DNA from: Sabellastarte sp. h YS-2021
Taxonomy: Eukaryota; Annelida; Polychaeta; Sabellida; Sabellidae
NCBI GenBank assembly: GCA_964017235.1
Contig: OZ024936.1
Location: forward strand, 91,920,537-91,984,536
Length of the DNA stretch: 64,000 nucleotides
Reading direction: 5' to 3'
Shown here in pieces: positions 1 to 10,865 of this stretch (the first letter of the stretch is position 1; every line of letters starts with the position of its first letter). The notes under the pieces are model-generated. The model was not told the DNA's origin. It saw nothing but the letters and a program-made list of their open reading frames with translations, and searched no databases. A program made the translations under genes and the position numbers.

Positions 1-459
1 TGTTAAAAATTCAAAAATAGTCTTTTCTCTGTTTTGCCTAGCGGTGCAAAGTACTTAAGTTTCTCTTGCAAGGTTTCTCTGGTTCTTCTCATTTCATCTG
101 GGAAGCCATCTAACGTCATATAACAAGGAATACCATTATTTGTATGTGAGAGATTATTTTCATTGTAAAAGACTGACAAACATATCAGAATGTGTGGTGT
201 ACTACTATTGTTACTTATTATTAATATTATACACTTGATTATATAAAGGAAGGAACAGGCTCTTGTCTAATGTACAGCCATTGTTCATTTTATTGTGTGA
301 TTATTGATTAGATTATTTCATATAGAAATCCCTTTTCAAAACTTATTTAGAGATTCTAAAGTGGGTTTCATGTCCTTTGCAATTTGGAGGGTAAGGTTTT
401 TTTAAATATTTGCCAAAAACTGGCTTTTTGTGGTACGTTTTATTAAAACCCGTGTTCCA
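1..459. other. No recognised feature
   Basis: AT-rich sequence with no open frame that resembles a known family. Nothing beyond short homopolymer runs is seen. Confidence 0.5.
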
Positions 460-1557
460 CCACACGACTAAAGGCTCCCGATAAATGATTTTTAGGGATC
501 AGGTTCAGAGTCATACATAGTGTGCTTGAGTCACATATTTTTAAACATATTTTTCAAGACTGTAACAAACCCACTTTTGCCCCTACTCACAATTATTCCA
601 GTCTCAGACTTCTTGAGACCTACTCAGACCGCAATTTGCAAAAGTAATTAGGTTGTCTAAGTCTTACTGGGACTCTTAATGCCAGGTCGGCTTTGTTTTA
701 GTTCTAGGTGTTCTGAACGTAATTTCAGATCTATCCCCATCCCCCCTGTACAAAAGAAAAAAAACAAAAAGTCTAAGGAAATCTGTTATTAGTCCCCGGA
801 AGTCTGAAGAAGTCTCAGAACAGTCTGAGACCCAGTGGGTATGTCCCAGACAGGATCAGTGTTGAATCCTATCACAATTGTGCCTTAATCGTCTCTTAGT
901 TGGGGAACAATTGTGAGTTGTCTGAGGAAGACTGAGACTTCCTGAAAACAATCGCAGAACTTGACCCTGACTCCATTACCCCCACTCATTATTCATGTTT
1001 TTTCACAGACTCTCAAGGATTAGGGGTCACGGGACCAATCAGGGCTTAATCCTTTGGTGGAACAGGGGCATAAGGTTCCTGATTAATGATTTTTAGGGAT
1101 CGGTTTCAGAGTCCTGGACAATCTGCTTCAGTCTGTTTGGATCTGTATAAAAATCTAACATGTTTGACATTTTCTGCAACCGTAACTGATCCACTGTCCC
1201 ATGTATCCACAAATTTCCCAGTCTCAGGCTTCCTGAGGCCTTCTCAAACCCAAATTACACAATCCAGTGTTGTCTGAGGTGTCCTGGGGCTCTTAATGCC
1301 AGTATGCATTACCCTTAGTCTCAGGACGCCTGGACTTAGTTGCAGATCCATCCCTGACTCGCCATGCAAAACGAAAAAAATGGCTATTGCTACTTCAGGA
1401 AATCTGTTATTAGTCCCAGAAGGTCTGAGTTGGCCTCGGACTGGTCTGAGACCCAGCATTTATATCCCTGCCCATTTTTTACAGATTCTCAAGGATTTAA
1501 GGGTCTCAGGAACAATCAGGGATTAATCGTTTGGTGGAACCGGGGCATAAGGAGCAC
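460..1557. repeat. Diverged two-copy tandem repeat
   Basis: Two head-to-tail copies start at about 471 and 1072. Both open with a shared block (AATGATTTTTAGGGATC), followed by CAGTCTCAG, GGGACTCTTAATGCCAG, AAATCTGTTATTAGTCCC and GTCTGAGACCCAG in the same order, and both end near GGTGGAAC...GGGGCATAAGG. The first copy is ~600 bp and the second ~485 bp, so they have diverged by deletion as well as substitution. The 60-76 residue open frames inside show no family resemblance and are treated as chance. Confidence 0.75.
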
Positions 1558-2417
1558 CAAGTGCTTAATTTAACTTCCACAGCATATATGAAATATTAAT
1601 TAGGCTTTGATAAGGTTGTCATGACCAATAACCTGACTACATTTTGTATCTTTTAACTGAATCCAATTTGTAAAATATATGGCACTAAGGGATTAAAATA
1701 TAAAGTTGGAAAACTCATTGTATAATATTTATAGCAATAGAGGACTAATATATAAAGGGGGAAAAGTGGGGGGAAATATTTTTCGTAGAAAATTGTCCTC
1801 TCTCAAATTTGTGGGTTTGGAAAATTGGCCCCCCTGAAGATTATTTATTAACGATAATGGACAACATGGTGGCTATAAAGACTTAAGTTATAAACAGAAC
1901 ACATGAATTACAGAATTATGTGGCTAGAGGGAGAGTTTGTTTTGTGGTTTTATCTTGAGTAATTATATAAAGGTATTAAACCTTTGGTCTTGCAAACCTG
2001 AGTAGGTATTTAAATGAGTCCTGAGTCGAGTTCAGTCGCATGTTGCTATCTCTTAAATTAAATGTCACGGGGTTATTATTTTTTTATGTTTATATAATGA
2101 GTAGTTATACAAAGGTATTTAAAATCTTTGTTCTTGTAATCCTGATGAGGTACTTGATAATAAAAGTAAGAGTAGCTTTTGATCTTTTAAATATAGGAAT
2201 TGTTTGTAAGTATTCTATCATTTTTTTTATTTTTTGAATTTCATTGTTAAAGTTACAATGAAGAATGATGTAAATACCTTGATATTTTTATTATCATTAA
2301 AATATCTTCAGGGAGGCCAGCTTTCGACCCCCATAAATTTGGGGAAGGTCAAATTTCTAGGAGGCAAGTTTTCTAGGAGGTCAATTTTCTAGGAGGCCAA
2401 TTTCGGGGATTCAATGC
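1558..2417. other. No recognised gene; AT-rich
   Basis: No coding similarity seen. The only local structure is a run of four near-identical short phrases (TTTCTAGGAGG and variants) at about 2350-2402, just before the SINE tail. Confidence 0.4.
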
Positions 2418-2750
2418 ATACATTATTATTATTATGTATTTATACTCAGCGCAATATCTCCATATACTACAGGACTCAAAGCGCTATTTAACCAATCCGA
2501 CTGTACAGGTACAGCCCCAACTCACAAGTAACTGACATTCCCCTAACTGGAAGATAGAGGCTCAAGGATGACCATTTATCAACGTCCTTGAGGTTCTTTA
2601 ACCTGCCACTGGGGATAGGACCCAATGACAGAGGACTGCCATTTTAAGTGGTCATCTGAGCCACTATGTATCTGCCTGTACCTGGGATTGAACCCACCTC
2701 CTCTGAGTTCCTAGAAAAGTGTGTTACCCGCTAGACCACTGTGGCAGACA
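2418..2750 (-). mobile_element. tRNA-derived SINE with LINE-like tail (family A)
   Basis: Read on the minus strand, the head (2750 downward) carries a tRNA-like A box (GTGGTCTAGCGGGTAAC) and a B box (GGGTTCAATCCC). A body of ~200 bp follows, then a tail with AGCGCTTTGAG and TTGCGCTGAG, ending in an ATA/ATT microsatellite at 2418-2440. The GCGCTTTGAG...GCGCTATA pattern is also at the 3' end of the L2 element at 13.9 kb, which suggests the SINE uses L2 machinery; that is inference. The same head and tail recur, rearranged, in the 47-51 kb array and at 61.2 kb. Confidence 0.7.
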
Positions 2751-2756
2751 TCTCTG

Positions 2757-3530
2757 CACTTTTTAATGATTTAGACTAACTTCTTTGTCAGGGTCACTTG
2801 TTTTGATGGCTTCGTTGAGCCTTTTAAATAAATCCAGTCTTTGTTTTGATTTATTTGAATTTGAAGAGATGACAATTTGAATGTCATTGAGGCAATCTTT
2901 GAGAGTTTGCATGCACTGAGAAAAATTTGTTGGTGCGTAATTTGTTATGCATAATTGGGTGTTGTCTGTGTAGAAGTGTTACCTGATGCTACTGTATGGA
3001 TAATTAAACTGAATGGGTTTGTGTACATAGAGGAAAGTATTAGCATAGGGACGGAACCCCGGGGACTCAAAATTGCAAATCCAGTAGACTTGACAAATAT
3101 TTCCTATCTTGACTGACTATATCCTGTCAGACAAGTATTGTTTTGAAAAAAAAAAAAACAACAACATCCAAGTGCAAGATCACTGATGGCGTGGTATATC
3201 AACATATACAACCTGTCCAAGAGAATGGTCAGTAGTATCACATGCAGCAGAAAGATCAAGAAAAATAAGAGCTGTAGCAGACCCTTTGGCTATGTTGAGA
3301 AAATGATTGTATATGCTAAGGATGGCACTTTCTAATGGTGTTTTCTATAATTGGACTCAAAGCTGGAAATAAGATTGGCTTCATCAAGGTGGTTTTGAAG
3401 TTGGAATTGTACAACATTTTTAAATCTCTTTTAACTTGCGCTCAGTTTGGATATGGGTCTGTAGTTTTCACAGATTTCTTTGTCTAATGATGATTTTTGA
3501 GTAGAGTAATACAGCTTTGATTGAAATACT
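2757..3530 (-). pseudogene. L2/CR1-like LINE reverse transcriptase fragment
   Basis: The minus strand contains, in shifting frames, reverse transcriptase landmarks. ALIFLDLSAAC at about 3290-3250 is the fingers/palm block that normally reads DLSAAFDT-DH. SPRGSV near 3060 is the GVPQGS block. Between about 2990 and 2780 there are degraded matches to the segment after the YADD box. Several frameshifts and stops show it is dead. The family-A SINE lies immediately beyond its low-coordinate end. This is one of at least eight LINE pieces of this group in the window. Confidence 0.65.
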
Positions 3531-4607
3531 TTGGCCAATTAGCTTGTTCAAGTGATGTTTTTATAACTTTGCAAAATTTTGAAAAGCATATTACTGACTC
3601 TGTTTTATTGTTTGTAGTTTGTTTACAAGGGAGTTCTGTAAGTTACAAGGAAGAACTGATTCAAATTGGCCACGTTTCAATTTTTCTTGATTCTGGAGCC
3701 AGTTTTCAGTTACATTACCATAGAAATCACTGAGATCACTTATTTAATGCCCTGTAAGTAGATCAGCGGCTCACATTTAAGCTCTTCAACACAAGCAAGA
3801 TTTACTCTTCTTAAAATATACATCCTTCTTTGCTCTCATCTTGCGCTAACAAGCAAGCAAACGGAATGAGCAAGATACTTGGCAAAAAAATTTTGGCTCT
3901 AATTTTGGAAGTGATGAGGGTAATAAGGATATCCAGATAACCTAGGACAAGGAAAGTGGGCCAAAGATCCAGAGAGCATGACTTATCTGAAAAAATTGTG
4001 ATGATTTATCAAATGAAAAAATACCATGAAAAAAATATCAGACATACCACATATTCTGTCAGATGTTGTCATTCTCCTACGATTGCCTTCAACTTTTGCC
4101 ATTACTTTAGTCTATTTTAATTGCTTTTTGTCACTACCTTCAGCATATTTTTATCTGCTTAGCCACTCTTTGCTGCTGTTTCAGCATAAGGTTAGAGATA
4201 CTTTTTGCTGATTTTATCCCAATATGCAGAAGCATAATGAAATAAAACCATTGGCTGTTGTAAGTAAAACCTTGAGAATTGGAAAATGTACAGATAATTT
4301 AAATTTTTTGTTTTGCATATTTCATTTATAAATAATATTTCTTTTCACTGTGCCTGTGGAGCTTCTCCTCAATGGATGTTCAGAAAGTACCTTCTATTAA
4401 TATTTGTTTAAAACTTTTCTTTTGGTAGGCATCAATTTTATGTCACATGTGACAAATAAACTTATATTATTAGCCATGTAGAATGTCTGGGGATTTGTTT
4501 GGACTTTGTTTGGATTCTCCTTCACAAAATGTGCTAAATGTCTGTAAAATCTGTTTAATAAGTCACTTGAACTACTCCAATTCACTTTTAAAAATTTTTT
4601 TCTGTGT
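3531..4607. other. No recognised feature
   Basis: Only short open frames without family signatures. AT-rich intergenic or intronic sequence. Confidence 0.4.
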
Positions 4608-4845
4608 ATTCAAACTGAGCTGCAAGAATTGTATCTGATTAAACTGCATATTCATGTATATACAGAGAGCATGTTTTTGGTAATCAAATCACATTGGTTA
4701 CCTATTGAATACGGCTATGTGTTCACAACCTTGTCACTTGTGAACTTGTTTCTTCAAACCTATTATCCAAAATATTTTGAGGAATATCTTTGTTGTTATG
4801 TCAGTCTGTACAATACTGGGTGGTGCCAAGGTGATGGTTAGCTAA
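4608..4845 (+). pseudogene. LINE (CR1/L2-like) RT C-terminal fragment
   Basis: The plus strand encodes AARIVS followed after a frame change by SHWLPIEYGYVF and then YPKYFEEYL. This order (AARI, then HWLP-hydroxyl-YR--FK, then P-YL-ELL) is the conserved C-terminal region of L2/CR1/jockey-group reverse transcriptases. An in-frame stop and at least one frameshift mark it as a remnant. No 3' tail is recognised. Confidence 0.55.
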
Positions 4846-5010
4846 TTCCACAGTTGTGTTATCCATTCATCAATCAGTAGGTGAGATGTAATAATACTAA
4901 TACCAAATAAATTTATTTATTTAAGGGGCTGTGTTAAGGGCATCTTACAAGGGTGTAAGAGGGCTAAGATTATGAGAGATAAGGCAGCTGTGTTCGCAAC
5001 AGCAAATTCC

Positions 5011-5243
5011 TGTAGAGTAAGAAATCTAAAATTCGTCAGGAATCTAAAATTCGCCACATCTAAAACCTTAGTTAATTTTATGAAGACAATGATGTTTTTG
5101 TCTAAAAATTGGTATTTTTCAGTTCAAAAAGCCTTAATTTACTATACATTCAACAAATCTCACCATAATTAATTTATTTTATTAGTATTTTCACATGTGA
5201 CGAATTTCAGATATGTGGCGAATTTTAGATTTCTTACTCTACA
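5011..5243. mobile_element. 233-bp fold-back (MITE-like) element
   Basis: The two ends are inverted copies of each other. TGTAGAGTAAGAAATCTAAA starts at 5011 and its reverse complement ends at 5243, and the match continues a further ~5 bases. Inside each arm is a second copy of an AATCTAAAATTCG motif, so the arms are themselves repetitive. The centre is AT-rich and non-coding. No clear target-site duplication is visible, so the superfamily is not assigned. Confidence 0.7.
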
Positions 5244-5375
5244 TTATTTTGGCCGGTGCTAGCTTTTGGCATTTACTAAACTACCATATTGATCAAACTA
5301 ACTTCTGTGTCATGTTAGAAGAAATCTGTGCATTAGATCATATCACAATGGGTAGTTTTATGGGCAGAAAAAACC

Positions 5376-5515
5376 AGTACATACAGCTGGTCGAGGGGCT
5401 GTACTGTAAACTGTCAATCATCGATAAGAAATTACCATCCTTCCCACATAGGGTCCAAGGATTGAACCTCTGATCTCAGAGATGGGATACAAGTGTTACC
5501 ACTGTCCCAAACTGT
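5376..5515 (-). mobile_element. tRNA-derived SINE (family B), diverged
   Basis: On the minus strand a tRNA-like head (GACAGTGGTAACACTTG, then a degraded B box GAGGTTCAATCC) is followed by CCTATGTGGGAAGG, a segment ending GACAGTTTACAGTACAG, and CGACCAGCTGTATG. The same order appears at 27085-26938 on the minus strand and 33043-33200 on the plus strand, which defines the family. Confidence 0.6.
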
Positions 5516-5808
5516 ACTAAATACATGCAATTATTGGTATATTTTTTATTGAACTTTTTTCTTCAAATATCTAAAGATCAAAATAAAATTTTCATAGATA
5601 ATCCGTTTCGGTGGCCCATAACATTTGTTCACATGAAATTTGTTCCTTTTACCCTTTTTTACACTATCTTGAAGGCAGAAGTGGTTGCATTGCAAGTTGA
5701 AAAATACGCTATTTAACACAATAGTCAAAATATTTTGTCAGTTATTGATATTGGTAAATTATAATTTTTAAACAGTCATTTAACAGTAATAAAATACATG
5801 AATATTTG

Positions 5809-6091
5809 CTATCCGTAATTTAGATTCAATTCTGAGGAACTTATTTCCTGACGGAACTGGCCAACTGGCCAACCTGGATAGTAAGAGTAAATGTAGCAAG
5901 CTCTTGCACACTTTGCTTTGGTCTTGAAATTATTGGAGTTTCCCCCGCATCCTCCGTAGACAAACTTCTTGCATTTTCTGTCTTCATAGTCATAATAATA
6001 TCTTCGGAAGTAGCCTTTACAAGGCCCAGTTTCAGCTGGTTGTTTACAACGGCCTTCACAGACCTTCTGGCATTCCCTTTTGGCATCAAAT
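5809..6091 (-). CDS. Kunitz gene, last exon: end of domain 2, all of domain 3, C-terminal tail
   Basis: The exon opens at an AG acceptor (6093-6092) in phase 2. It first supplies the last two cysteines of the preceding Kunitz domain (FDAKRECQKVC). It then encodes a complete third Kunitz domain: C-K-Q-P-A-E-T-G-P-C, a KGYFRRYYYDYEDRKC segment, KKFVYGGC, GGNSNNFKTKAKC and ARAC, with six cysteines at family spacing. The residue after the second cysteine (the P1 position) is Lys, which in the family predicts inhibition of trypsin-like proteases. A tail of ~25 residues rich in Tyr/Ser/Pro follows, ending at a TAG (5811-5809). An AATAAA on the minus strand near 5549-5544 could be the polyadenylation signal. 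Kunitz folds also occur in secreted venom peptides; function is not decidable here. Confidence 0.9.
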
Positions 6092-6407
6092 CTATTTTCA
6101 ATAATAATGTAATTTTAAATTGTATATCTTTGTGTAGTGCAATAGACAATTTTTTGTCTCATGTTGTATATAAAGTTTATAGTTTATAAAGTTATACATT
6201 TAATATACACTTGAAATATTCATTTAATTGCATTAGCTACCATTAACTTTAAAGCAATGTGAATTTTGGAAAGAGATTATCATGACTGAAAGGTGTTTTT
6301 TGTTATTCCTTTACCATTCAAGTTTTTTTCTGGTATATACCAATAATATTTTGTCCAATTTGCTATATTATTGGTAACATATGTTTTATCTATTGAACAA
6401 AACAAAC

Positions 6408-6563
6408 CTGTTGGCATTGCCCTTGCAGCCTCCGTAATAGAATATTTCACACTTTTTAGCCTTTTTATTATAGAACCATCTTTTAAGTTTCGCTTTGCAG
6501 GGCCCCACTTTAGCGGGAAGCTTGCATCCACACATTTCAATACATCTTTCCTCAGTGTCAAAT
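6408..6563 (-). CDS. Kunitz gene, middle exon: end of domain 1, start of domain 2
   Basis: This 156-base exon is flanked by a consensus AG (6565-6564) and GT (6407-6406), both junctions in phase 2. It begins FDTEERCIEMC, the last two cysteines of domain 1. It continues with GCKLPAKVGPC, KAKLKRWFYNKKAKKC and EIFYYGGCKGNAN, the first four cysteines of domain 2. Its final two bases (AG) plus the first base of the next exon make Arg, and the frame continues as Arg-Phe-Asp. Domain 2 has Lys at P1 and Ala at P1', typical of a trypsin-type inhibitor. Each exon holding the end of one domain and the start of the next suggests growth by duplication of a 2-2 phase exon. Confidence 0.92.
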
Positions 6564-6609
6564 CTATAACAAGACATCTAACTTCATCAAATAGCTCTGT
6601 CATCATGAT

Positions 6610-7107
6610 CTAGATACAGAGTACATTGTCAAAGTGATTTTAAAATTCTTATGTTCACCTGTTCCAGTTTGCTATCTACAAAGTTACAACATGAAAGCCA
6701 AATAATACAAATGATAACCATAGGAGAGAGAGGGAAGTCATCTAGCAATCAGGGCCTAAACAATAGCCCTCAGAGTATGAACTATGAAGGTGTACAAACA
6801 TGGGCTGACAGCAAAAGTTTAAACAAGATGGGTAATTACTAATACAAATGATATTACATAAAAATACTTTTGAATTGTCATTTAGCATTTTCTGAAATGT
6901 TTACAGTAAACAGAAGTTTAACACATATACAGGGGGTGGAGGGGGGCCTGGTAATTTGTGCAAAATTCTTGGAGATTTTCTAAAATTATTTACCATAAAA
7001 TCAAAGTGGTTGTTTCCAATGGATACCAAATAGACTGCTAACCCAGAAAAAAAGTAGCACAGATAAATATCAGCTGCACCATGATTTGCCTGATGAGGTT
7101 CATTCTG
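6610..7107. other. Kunitz gene intron; no recognised element
   Basis: Intronic sequence upstream of the middle exon. A G-rich run (GGGGGTGGAGGGGGGCC) at about 6934-6950 is the only notable composition. Confidence 0.4.
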
Positions 7108-7320
7108 CCCCAACGCTCGCCAGTTTCAGAAGAAAGTCAAAATCATATCTCTTCAAGAAGGCTTTCCTAACTTGGCATGTACTCTATCCAGTGTCTCCCA
7201 TTGAATTGGAATTGGCAACGGCTATGGAATGATGACGTTTTTTGGAAATAGATTCTAATGTTGCATCTTAGAGTCTGTCTGGCAGAGATTAAACGATATA
7301 AAAGTATAGAATAGAATCAA
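7108..7320 (+). pseudogene. LINE 3' end: C-terminal RT peptide and tail
   Basis: The plus strand encodes TLASFRRKSKSYLFKKAF, the very common C-terminal signature of L2/CR1-group polyproteins (SFR-KLK-YLF-KAF). About 150 bases of AT-rich sequence follow, ending in AAACGATATAAAAGTATAGAATAGAATC, which resembles a LINE 3' terminus. It sits in the Kunitz intron just 5' of the Ngaro element. Confidence 0.6.
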
Positions 7321-7605
7321 GATAACCCAATTCAGAGTTCTTGGTGGTGGACAGCAATTTGCCCTCTTCAAGTTACCATTAATATAAAAGTTTAAAGGTC
7401 AACATTTCTTCTTATTCATCCAAAATAAGGGAGATATACATATGAAGCAAATAACACAAGATATCAGAGTTATTTTTGTCTAAAGTAAGTAATTATTCAG
7501 TAGTGGTTCGTTGTAATTATGTTTTTGATAATAAAATCATGCATATTTGGTTGTAGCTTTAGTATTTAATAGATACTATGTAGAAATAGGCAATTATAGT
7601 GAATC

Positions 7606-7708
7606 TCTTGGGGTGTTTGGGCACCACGAATGTCAGTCCTGCCCCAAGACAGTACTTATTGTGTAATTACATCAAAATTGGTCTAGGTACCAGTCTAATT
7701 TGTGCACA
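7606..7708 (+). repeat. Ngaro repeat A1
   Basis: This is a ~103-base copy of A2 (14605-14708) with only a few substitutions. It contains TCTTGGGG (7606-7613) and its perfect reverse complement CCCCAAGA about 36 bases on, so the repeat can fold into an 8-bp stem. It marks the 5' end of the element. Confidence 0.85.
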
Positions 7709-7779
7709 GTCGGCAAAGGGTCACATATGACCAACTGTCCCTCACCCAGTGGGTGCAGGGGTTTTGTCAAATGCAAGGA

Positions 7780-8198
7780 AAACTATTACGGTTTCCTACC
7801 TCAGTGATCTGATGGAGGATGCCACACATTTCACCTGGCAAGGGGCCAAGGCAGCACATGCTGTCCGCATGTGCAAAATGGAGCATGGGTCCCTGAAGTA
7901 GGAGGACAAGGATCGAATTGATAGGATCCGCAGGGCCCACACTCAGAAGTATGCTCCAGCCAGGGGGAACTGGGCTAGGCCATTGGATCCGGGTAGGAAG
8001 CCATGGTTTTGCAAAAAATTTCAGTCAGGTAACTGCACTCATACTCCTGATCACGAGTCCAATGGTAAAACACAAAAACATATTTGTGCTTACTGTTTGA
8101 TGGGGGTAAACAATTGGGACATGCAGAGAAAGACTGCATTTTCAAGAAACAAAATTCAAAAAATGAACAAGCAGCTGCTGCTTATTAGGAGAGGACAG
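7780..8198 (+). pseudogene. Gag-like ORF of the Ngaro element, with CCHC/zinc-knuckle-type cluster
   Basis: A frame running from about 7780 encodes SYLSDLMEDATHFTWQGAKA and AVRMCKMEHGSLK, then a stop (TAG at about 7900), then EDKDRIDRIRRAHTQKYAPA. It continues to WFCKKFQSGNC, THTPDH, KHICAYC and, after a one-base frame change near 8115, GHAEKDCIFKK. The Cys/His arrangement (C-x7-C, H, H, C-x2-C, GHAEKDC) is the zinc-binding block that closes gag-like proteins of DIRS/Ngaro elements. The second element at 40.3 kb encodes a related A---M-E-G-L-W-D phrase, which supports homology. One stop and at least one frameshift are present. Confidence 0.65.
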
Positions 8199-8834
8199 CT
8201 GGCTTGATGTTTGTGGTAGCAGAGCTGACAGTAGTGGTCAAACTGGTACAGTACACAAAAGTAGTGCAGTACTTGATGAAGTTGTCAAACTGGACAACTG
8301 TAACAATAATGATACTAAAAGTGTAACTGTTGGCTCATATGTAACTAGATTCTTTTACAATTCTAGTGTTCAACCAAAGGTTATTGAGGCCGCTTTGGCC
8401 AGAAAAAGTAAAAATGGTGTCATTTGTACAAGAAAGGTTGTCAAAAGTGTCAATTCTCATTTAGTTGAGAAGCAGTCCAGTGATAAACTTGTCAATAGTC
8501 GTGGTTCTAGTGTTCAGCACAATTGCAGCTGCCCTGTTGCCCATCCCCTGGCGTCGCAAAAATTCCATAGCATGAGAGATGGTAAGTCTAATGGGTTGGA
8601 GCAAGGTAGTGCTGAGGCGAGCTCCAAAACTTGTAGCATGAGAGATGGTAAAGTCACAGGGGTGGAGCAAGCCAATGATGAGATTAGCCCAACTGAAACT
8701 CATAATGTAACAAATGCCAACATTAGAGGGATGGAGAAAGGCAATGCTGAGGTGAGTTTCAGAAACATATGTAGTATGAGAGATGTAAAATCTGTAGAGG
8801 TGGACCAATGTCATAATGGAGCCACAATTAGCTG
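8196..8834 (+). CDS. Ngaro gag/pol linker with ~23-30-residue internal repeats
   Basis: An open frame of about 212 codons starts inside the preceding region, without a clear initiator, and ends at TGA 8832-8834. Its second half consists of diverged repeats beginning SMRDGK or a variant and continuing (S/V)-x-G-(L/V/M)-E-(Q/K)-(G/A)-x-(A/D)-E. Repeats start at about 8569, 8635, 8704 (degraded) and 8773. A fifth, RDSKSAQVEQTSVEVS, lies past the stop at about 8845, in another frame. No known domain is recognised. The region lies between the zinc cluster and the reverse transcriptase. The nucleotide repeats are also visible as recurring GCATGAGAGATGGTAA. Repeats may have expanded within the element; function unknown. 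Confidence 0.5.
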
Positions 8835-8856
8835 ATTCTTATAACGTGATAGTAAA

Positions 8857-10865
8857 TCAGCACAGGTGGAGCAAACCAGTGTTGAGGTGAGTGGAAATTC
8901 TGTCCAAGTTCGTGGTTTCAACAAAATCTTGGGAAAAACCAATGAATTATCAAATCCCAACAGTTGTGGTTTGACTCCTCAATGTCTTTATACTCACAGA
9001 AACAAATCACATGTACCTGATCATACAAACTCGGATCCGGATGATTATCTTGGTCTGAACGCACCCTCAGTGAACAGAAGGGACATCACAAATGAACTGA
9101 TCCCAATTTATGACATAAAGGCAGGCATAGAAGAGAAGTTTGTGAACAGTATCATGCATTTCAATCAATTTGATGAACAAACCGCCTTTGATGGCTCTGA
9201 ATGTCAAATATTCAAAAAGTGGCAGGAGCAGTCTGACTTTAATTTGGCTTTATACCATTGGGTGAACAGTTAATGCCAAATACTCTGGAAACCAATGGCA
9301 CCAAAACAAAATCCTTCATTGAAATTTATGACATAGTCAAAAATACTAAAAAACCAAACTTTCTCAAAGCTCGAATACCTGTGACGTCACAGTTGAAAGT
9401 TGAGGTGTTGCAAGAATTAGTGAAAGATTATTGGGATCAGCAGCTGTCGCAGCTGCTTAGATTCCGATTTCCTTTGGATTTTAATAGAAATTGCCCTTTC
9501 CATTGTGAGGGAGGTAATCATTCTTCTGCCACCCAGTTCCCAAATGATGTTGACGCTTACATAAAGGAAGAGAGTAGGTATGGTGCCATATTGGGTCCAT
9601 TTGCAGAAAATCCCATAAAAAATGCACACACATCCCCTTTTATGACTAGAAACAAGCCCAATTCAGACAGATGCAGGGTTATCATAGACCTGAGCTGGCC
9701 CTTAGGGGCCTCAGTCAATTTAGGAATTGACAAAGATACTTACTTAGGTAGTGCTTTTGCTTTGTCCTTTCCCACGGTGGACGTCATAACTGCTGAGCTG
9801 AAGTATTTGGGTAGGGGGGCCCTCTTGTACAAGATTGATGTCAGTAAGGCTTTCCGCCATGTGCGCATTGACCCAGGGGATTATGATCTACTAGGGCTCC
9901 ATTGGTGTGATGCCTACGTGGACACTTGTTTACCGTCTGGGACATGACACAGAAGCCAGATTTTCAATGCCTAAGTGATGCTGTACATTATGTCATGCAT
10001 GACTACATAGATGACTACGTTGGAATGGGCCTTCCCGACGCAACACATGCGTCATTTGTTTAAGCTCATGAATGACCTAGGTCTCACCATCAGTGACAGC
10101 AAGCTGGTAGCTCCCAGCACTAAGATTGTATGCCTGGGTGTCCTAATCAATACAGAAGAAGGAACCGTATCAATTACCCCAGAAAAATTGCATCAAATTT
10201 GTGACACTGCGTCAATGGTTGACCAAAGAGACATGCTCAAAATGCCAATTGCAATCACTTCTAGGCTTACTTCTATATGTTCACAAATGTGTGAAGCCAG
10301 CTAGGGCATTTTTGAACAGGATGTTGGCTCTCCTGAGATCTGGTCATGCTAGCCAAAAAATTCACTTGACCACTGACTTCAGACGAGATCTTAGCTGGTT
10401 CTCCAAATTTTGCCATTTTACAATGGGGTTTCTCTGTATGACCACAGGCCCACTGACTACACATTGGAGCTTGATGCCTGTTTAACAGGCCTGGGAGGGC
10501 ATTGGTGCAATTTTGTATACCACCCTGCCATCCCCTAAGGTTCATGATTTGGTCCATAGTGCAGTTTGAAATTTTAAATATATTGCTAGCAGTCAGGCTA
10601 TTTCAGGCACATTGGGCTGGCAGGAAAATACTCATTAAATGTGACAATGAGGCAGTTGTTTCAGTACTTAGGTCCTTATCTGGGGGCCTGTGCCCGGAAC
10701 ATCTGGTATGTATGTGCATTAGTGGACATTGATGCACATTATGTCCGTATTAGAGGGCTGACTTGTTATCCCGTTGGACAGGCAGTGGTAGTGATGTAAG
10801 TGAGTTACATTTGTACATACAGGATCCAGTCTGGATCCCAGTTGATAGAAGGTTCTTAGAGATAG
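8857..10865 (+). pseudogene. Reverse transcriptase and RNase H of the Ngaro element (frameshifted)
   Basis: The region opens near 8860 and shows FKKWQEQSDFN with, after a frame change at about 9247, FIPLGEQLMP, a typical pre-RT phrase of DIRS/Ngaro pol. The RT follows in the 9258-9947 frame: GAILGPFAENP, TSPFMTRNKPNSDRCRVIID, and YKIDVSKAFRHVRIDPGDYD with the first catalytic Asp. YIDDYVGMGL (about 10003-10032) is the catalytic YxDD box. LLLYVHKCVKPARAFLNRML follows. RNase H landmarks are LDACLTGLGGHW (about 10470-10505) and IKCDNEAVVSVL (about 10632-10667). A TGA at 9945-9947 and at least three frameshifts break the frame. The protein would make cDNA and remove template RNA during transposition. 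Confidence 0.8.

Noticed and set aside
9378-9393. CRE palindrome TGTGACGTCACA as a regulatory site
   Set aside because: It lies in the middle of the RT coding region of the Ngaro element and is explained by coding sequence.
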